From the NCBI GenBank assembly GCA_020355945.1, contig CP070627.1, forward strand, positions 1,405,850 to 1,413,435: a stretch of 7,586 nucleotides of DNA, written 5' to 3'. Source of the DNA: Candidatus Aminicenantota bacterium. Its GTDB lineage: Bacteria > Acidobacteriota > Aminicenantia > UBA2199. The translations under genes and the position numbers were made by a program. Of the stretch, positions 5,201 through 7,586 are shown in pieces. The notes beneath the pieces are model-generated. The model did not search any database. It was not told where the DNA came from and was given only the letters and a program-made list of their open reading frames with translations. Positions within the stretch are counted from its first letter, which is position 1, and the number at the start of each line of letters is the position of its first letter.

Positions 5201-7471
5201 TTCCCACAATTCTTCTTGGGCACAGAGTTCTGTCAGGGCCGGGTATGAAATCTCCAATAACCCGCACTGTTCGAGGTTAGGAGCAGTGACCCGCCATCCC
5301 CGCCGCAGGTCCAGGTAGACACGATAACCCAACACCTGGCGCAGGGCTTTTTGGGTTTCTTTCAAAGCATTGAATCGAACTTCGGGATTGGCAGCGTAAT
5401 GCTCGATCTTTAAATCAATGGCATCATAGACGCGCAAGGCCAGTTCATCATGGCTGAGTCCCTGTTCACCTGCCGCAGCTACGGCTTTATAAATAGCAGC
5501 CCGCAGCAGACCGGTCTGGACAAAATCATTAAAATGCCCGGCCTGCAAAGAAGCATCCTGTCGGTTGTCGGTAAAACTCAATATTTTTTTAGCCATGTCC
5601 GGGAGTTCTTTCTCCCGGTGAAGGTGTTTGATGGTAGAAAGGCTTAATATGGTGGTGGCTGTACTGCGGCCTTCCGATGCCAAAGATGATAATTTGGCAA
5701 ATTCCGTGCGCCGGCCGGAATAGGAAATCCCACAATTGAGACATAATTGAAAAGACCCCGGTATAAAATGACACCGCAGCCCTTGCTTGTGCCATGCTCC
5801 CCCTGGTCCCAGGAACATTTCCTGTGGAAGTGATTCTCGCTGGTGACGCTTAACTCTTAACTTTCCCTTGTGCTCTTCCAACCAGTGATCGGGAAGTTTC
5901 TCCATGATATCATCGATAAGTTCCGGCCATGGATTTTGAGAATTAAAAAAAATATAACCTGGTTGCACATCATCATTGATGGCTTCCTCTTCATTCAGCC
6001 AGGGAGTAATAATAACACCATCCGCAGCAATGTTTTTCTTTAGAACTTTGTAATATTCCTGGCCGCATTCCCGGCAAAACAGGATAGGAAATAAAACTTT
6101 TTTTCGATCCCCGGGTACGAATTGTTGGGCGTGGACGGTGAGATAGCGTTTATCTTCCGGGTCCAGGGTGGTGTAAACACTTCCGCCCCGGCTGATAAAT
6201 TGGTGTAAGCGGAAAGCAAAGGGTCTAAACCCGGCCGGGTTGGGTTCACATCGATAACCTGCCAGTAATCCCTGCTGGATTACGGCTTCACATTGTTTTT
6301 CTCCAATACCGGTTAACTGACTTAACTCTTTAGCAGTGCCGTTTTTCCCGGAAATGCTGCGGGGGACCTGTCGGAGCAAACGCCGGCCAGGTTCTTCCCG
6401 GATTCCTAAGGTGTTTTCTAACCAGCAGGAAAGAGGATCAGCAATAAATTGACTGTAAGATGTTGAAGGGATTTTTGTTTCATCGGTTACTTGTTCTTTC
6501 AATCGATTAATAAAACCGGGATTTTCAAGATTTTCTTCTTTTGTGGCCCGCTGCAGTGTTTCCCCGATCACGTGTCCCGGTAAGACTTCATCTCCGAAAA
6601 TCATTGCTGCTGTATTAGCGATTTCTTTTTGTTGTTCCTGGTATGAGCCGCCCCCGGCCAGGGTGGCAGAGGTACCGATACATTGAAGAAAATCGGATTT
6701 CACCCGGTTCCTCAGTCTGCGGATCAACAGGGCCACATCCGCCCCTTGCCTGCCTCGATAGGTATGCAATTCATCCAAAACCAAAAACCTTAAACCTTCG
6801 GCCCGGGTTACTAATTGTCTATCGCTCCATCGTGTTAATATCAATTCCAGCATCACATAGTTGGTGATCAATATATCCGGTGGATTCGCCTTAATGGCAT
6901 TTTTTTGTTCATCGGATTCCTGGCCGGTATAACGGGCAAATCGCACCTTTTCCATACCTGGGGGATAACCGTAATTAAGGTATTTATCCAGGGCATGGTA
7001 CTGGCTGTTAGCTAAAGCATTGACCGGGTAAACAATAATTGCTTTTATACCTTTACCTTTACCTGGCCCCTCTTTTAACACACTGTCCACGATAGGAATA
7101 AAATAAGATAAACTCTTACCCGAACCCGTACCTGTAGTAAGCACATAGTTTTTATTTTTTTGAGCGACAGCAATGGCTTCGGACTGGTGTTTATACAGTT
7201 TGATTTTATCTCCCGGCAGGCCTTTGTCTTTATTTTTTCGAAAAATATTACTGCATGCAGGATGAAGAGCCCCGGATTCCACCAGTTGATCGATACTTTC
7301 CGCTGGTTCAAACGATGGATTCAATTGAATCAGCGGTTCCGGCCACAATAATCCTTTGGAAAGTACTTCTTTGACATACTGGTCCATTCGTTGGTCCCTG
7401 ATATTAATAAAACTGGTAATATACGAAGCATAGTCATGAATCAACGACTGGTGGAGTTCAAAAACATCCAT
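2279..7471 (-). CDS. Large DUF1998-type SF2 helicase, DruE/MrfA-like, with nuclease-like tail
   Basis: A 1730-residue cytoplasmic ATP-dependent helicase or translocase. Residues from M at 7471: LYKHQSEAI (92-100, Q-motif-like), Walker A TTGTGSGKS (112-120), motif Ia YPVNALANSQ (148-157), DELH box (233-236), SAT (268-270). RecA2 is split: SFTDNRQDAS (632-641), then about 350 residues of insert, then TMELGVDI (992-999) and arginine-finger motif QRSGRAGRSG (1019-1028). CxxC pairs at 466/469 and 577/580 and a ribbon at 1309/1312 with 1327/1330 suggest zinc binding. The DUF1998 domain (about 1464-1581) has YEAAEGGAG and C1554, C1574, C1578, C1581. The tail has RPDFWY (D1666), YIDGPFH (D1681) and an RD-rich helix, resembling Vsr/DUF559-type PD-(D/E)XK folds. 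MrfA (about 750 residues) is a repair helicase; this length and split RecA2 are closer to Druantia DruE and relatives. DruE identity is inference; no DruH, DruM, DruF or DruG is visible. The start at 7471 is chosen for its AGGAGG site and MDVFELHQSL opening; the ATG at 7513 has no such site. Confidence 0.93.
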   Translation of the reverse strand: MDVFELHQSLIHDYASYITSFINIRDQRMDQYVKEVLSKGLLWPEPLIQLNPSFEPAESIDQLVESGALHPACSNIFRKNKDKGLPGDKIKLYKHQSEAIAVAQKNKNYVLTTGTGSGKSLSYFIPIVDSVLKEGPGKGKGIKAIIVYPVNALANSQYHALDKYLNYGYPPGMEKVRFARYTGQESDEQKNAIKANPPDILITNYVMLELILTRWSDRQLVTRAEGLRFLVLDELHTYRGRQGADVALLIRRLRNRVKSDFLQCIGTSATLAGGGSYQEQQKEIANTAAMIFGDEVLPGHVIGETLQRATKEENLENPGFINRLKEQVTDETKIPSTSYSQFIADPLSCWLENTLGIREEPGRRLLRQVPRSISGKNGTAKELSQLTGIGEKQCEAVIQQGLLAGYRCEPNPAGFRPFAFRLHQFISRGGSVYTTLDPEDKRYLTVHAQQFVPGDRKKVLFPILFCRECGQEYYKVLKKNIAADGVIITPWLNEEEAINDDVQPGYIFFNSQNPWPELIDDIMEKLPDHWLEEHKGKLRVKRHQRESLPQEMFLGPGGAWHKQGLRCHFIPGSFQLCLNCGISYSGRRTEFAKLSSLASEGRSTATTILSLSTIKHLHREKELPDMAKKILSFTDNRQDASLQAGHFNDFVQTGLLRAAIYKAVAAAGEQGLSHDELALRVYDAIDLKIEHYAANPEVRFNALKETQKALRQVLGYRVYLDLRRGWRVTAPNLEQCGLLEISYPALTELCAQEELWEKCHPALAEASPANREKIAKVLLDHMRKELAIKVDYLQPDFQERIEQNSSQWLIAPWGIDENEKLEPARTLFPCSPPQKKSRDDRYHVYLSPRSGFGYYLLRRNTFENYCQQLKLEDGARIIHDLLDILKIGGMVEVKEQPGKGDKVPGYQLVAAAMRWQAGKGDRVFLDPVRFPNQPSQGTRANQFFVHFYRFSALEMSGLEAREHTAQVNSKYREERERRFKEGKLPILYCSPTMELGVDIADLNVVNMRNIPPTPANYAQRSGRAGRSGQPALIYTYCSKGNPHDQYFFKRPGHMVSGAVQTPRLDLANEDLVRAHVHAIWLAETGLSLGTTLKDILDLSGDSPSLDFQDHVKASIYNENARMRAFQRAKEILRSMSDVLENADWYTPDWLETVINQVNTVFDAACHRWREIYRSARNQYEIQHRLAVDASRSKREKDMARRLAKEARNQIDLLIEEKEVVFSDFYSYRYLATEGFLPGYNFPRLPLRAYIPGRKVKSKDEFLSRPRFLAISEFAPWATIYHEGSRYRINKVILPVSAEGELSTQSAKCCTQCGCLHPMKTRADFDICEMCGASLDLEYNQLLRLQNVSTQRFDRINSDEEERLRLGFEIKTGFRFTRRRGVPLCRSAEVLLGGTLLAQMKYAAAATIWRINLGRRRQVKKGRTGFELDTETGYWVANEEEQDETETNGASPGGTRKTVIPYVEDHRNCLLFSLTRVKDMDIAKVASLAAALKRAVQVEFQLEDNELAVEPLPDSNNPRQLLFYEAAEGGAGVLRLLIDEPGALSRVAETALKLCHFDPISGENLERNKSNDDVCEAACYDCLMSYYNQGDHLLLDRMLIKDFLMELKQAQVKRSPVPVSREQHLDQLLRMADSELEKQWLRFLDKNKLNLPTQAQKLIESCQTRPDFWYQEGGKKAAIYIDGPFHQYPERQERDREQEECLEDIGIRVIRFKHTDQWNEIVTQYPDVFRT

Positions 7472-7477
7472 TGCTGG

Positions 7478-7483
7478 CCTCCT
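7478..7483 (-). promoter_or_regulatory. Shine-Dalgarno site that sets the helicase start
   Basis: AGGAGG lies 6 nt before the ATG at 7471 on the minus strand. The in-frame ATG 14 codons upstream (7513) is preceded only by AT-rich sequence, so the longer reading is probably not used. Confidence 0.85.
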
Positions 7484-7544
7484 CTGTCGGCAACTTTCGA
7501 CTATTGGATTCATTGATGAACTTTAAATTATTGTACATTCTAAA

Positions 7545-7573
7545 TTTATATCAAAGTAATAGTCAAAAGTCAA
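7545..7573 (-). promoter_or_regulatory. Sigma-70/A-type promoter of the helicase gene
   Basis: TTGACT (7573-7568) and TATAAA (7550-7545) are 17 bp apart on the minus strand. Transcription would start near 7538 with a leader of about 67 nt. TTGACT occurs twice in tandem, 7 bp apart (also at 7566-7561); only the outer copy has ideal spacing. A dedicated promoter suggests the helicase is the first gene of its unit. The rest of 7514-7586 shows no coding signal. Confidence 0.65.
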
Positions 7574-7586
7574 AGACTAAAATGCC

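Noticed and set aside
2279..7471. Firm assignment as Druantia DruE
   Set aside because: Architecture and size fit, but none of the other Druantia proteins is in the window and related DUF1998 helicases occur in several systems, so the call stays at DruE/MrfA-like.

Overview
The window looks like part of an anti-phage or accessory island from a bacterium, probably of the Firmicutes/Clostridia type. That guess rests on purine-rich Shine-Dalgarno sites (GGAGGA, AGGAGG), textbook TTGACT-17-TATAAA class promoters, AT-rich intergenic DNA, and a GC-rich hairpin with the GGGACGG core often seen as dispersed repeats in such genomes. The taxonomic call is an inference. No rRNA, tRNA, CRISPR array, transposase or integrase is visible.

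Layout, left to right. (1) Positions 1-1334, minus strand: the first 444 residues of a protein cut by the window edge. Its C-terminal part carries a PD-(D/E)XK-type motif (PDF, then IETK). (2) Positions 1335-1609: a divergent control region. It holds one good promoter for each direction, an 11-bp inverted repeat between the two -35 boxes, and a roughly 140-nt structured leader for the leftward gene. (3) Positions 1610-2184, plus strand: two small, translationally coupled genes resembling the DUF6883 and DUF4926 families, which looks like a mobile two-gene cassette. (4) Positions 2185-2280: a GC-rich, REP-like hairpin region that probably ends transcription from both sides. (5) Positions 2279-7471, minus strand: a 1730-residue superfamily 2 helicase of the DUF1998 (MrfA-like zinc-binding domain) type, with split RecA2 motifs, several zinc sites and a C-terminal nuclease-like tail. 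Its size and architecture resemble the large helicases of Druantia (DruE) and related defence loci. (6) Positions 7472-7586: its ribosome binding site and a strong promoter.

Working model (inference): the large helicase and the PD-(D/E)XK protein point the same way and may be two parts of one DNA-targeting defence or repair module. The DUF6883/DUF4926 pair sits between them on the opposite strand, either as a passenger cassette or as an addiction-like element. Each of the three units has its own promoter, so a single continuous operon is not supported. Two annotation points matter. The leftward nuclease gene is open to the window edge and easily missed. The helicase start is better placed at 7471 than at the upstream ATG at 7513.
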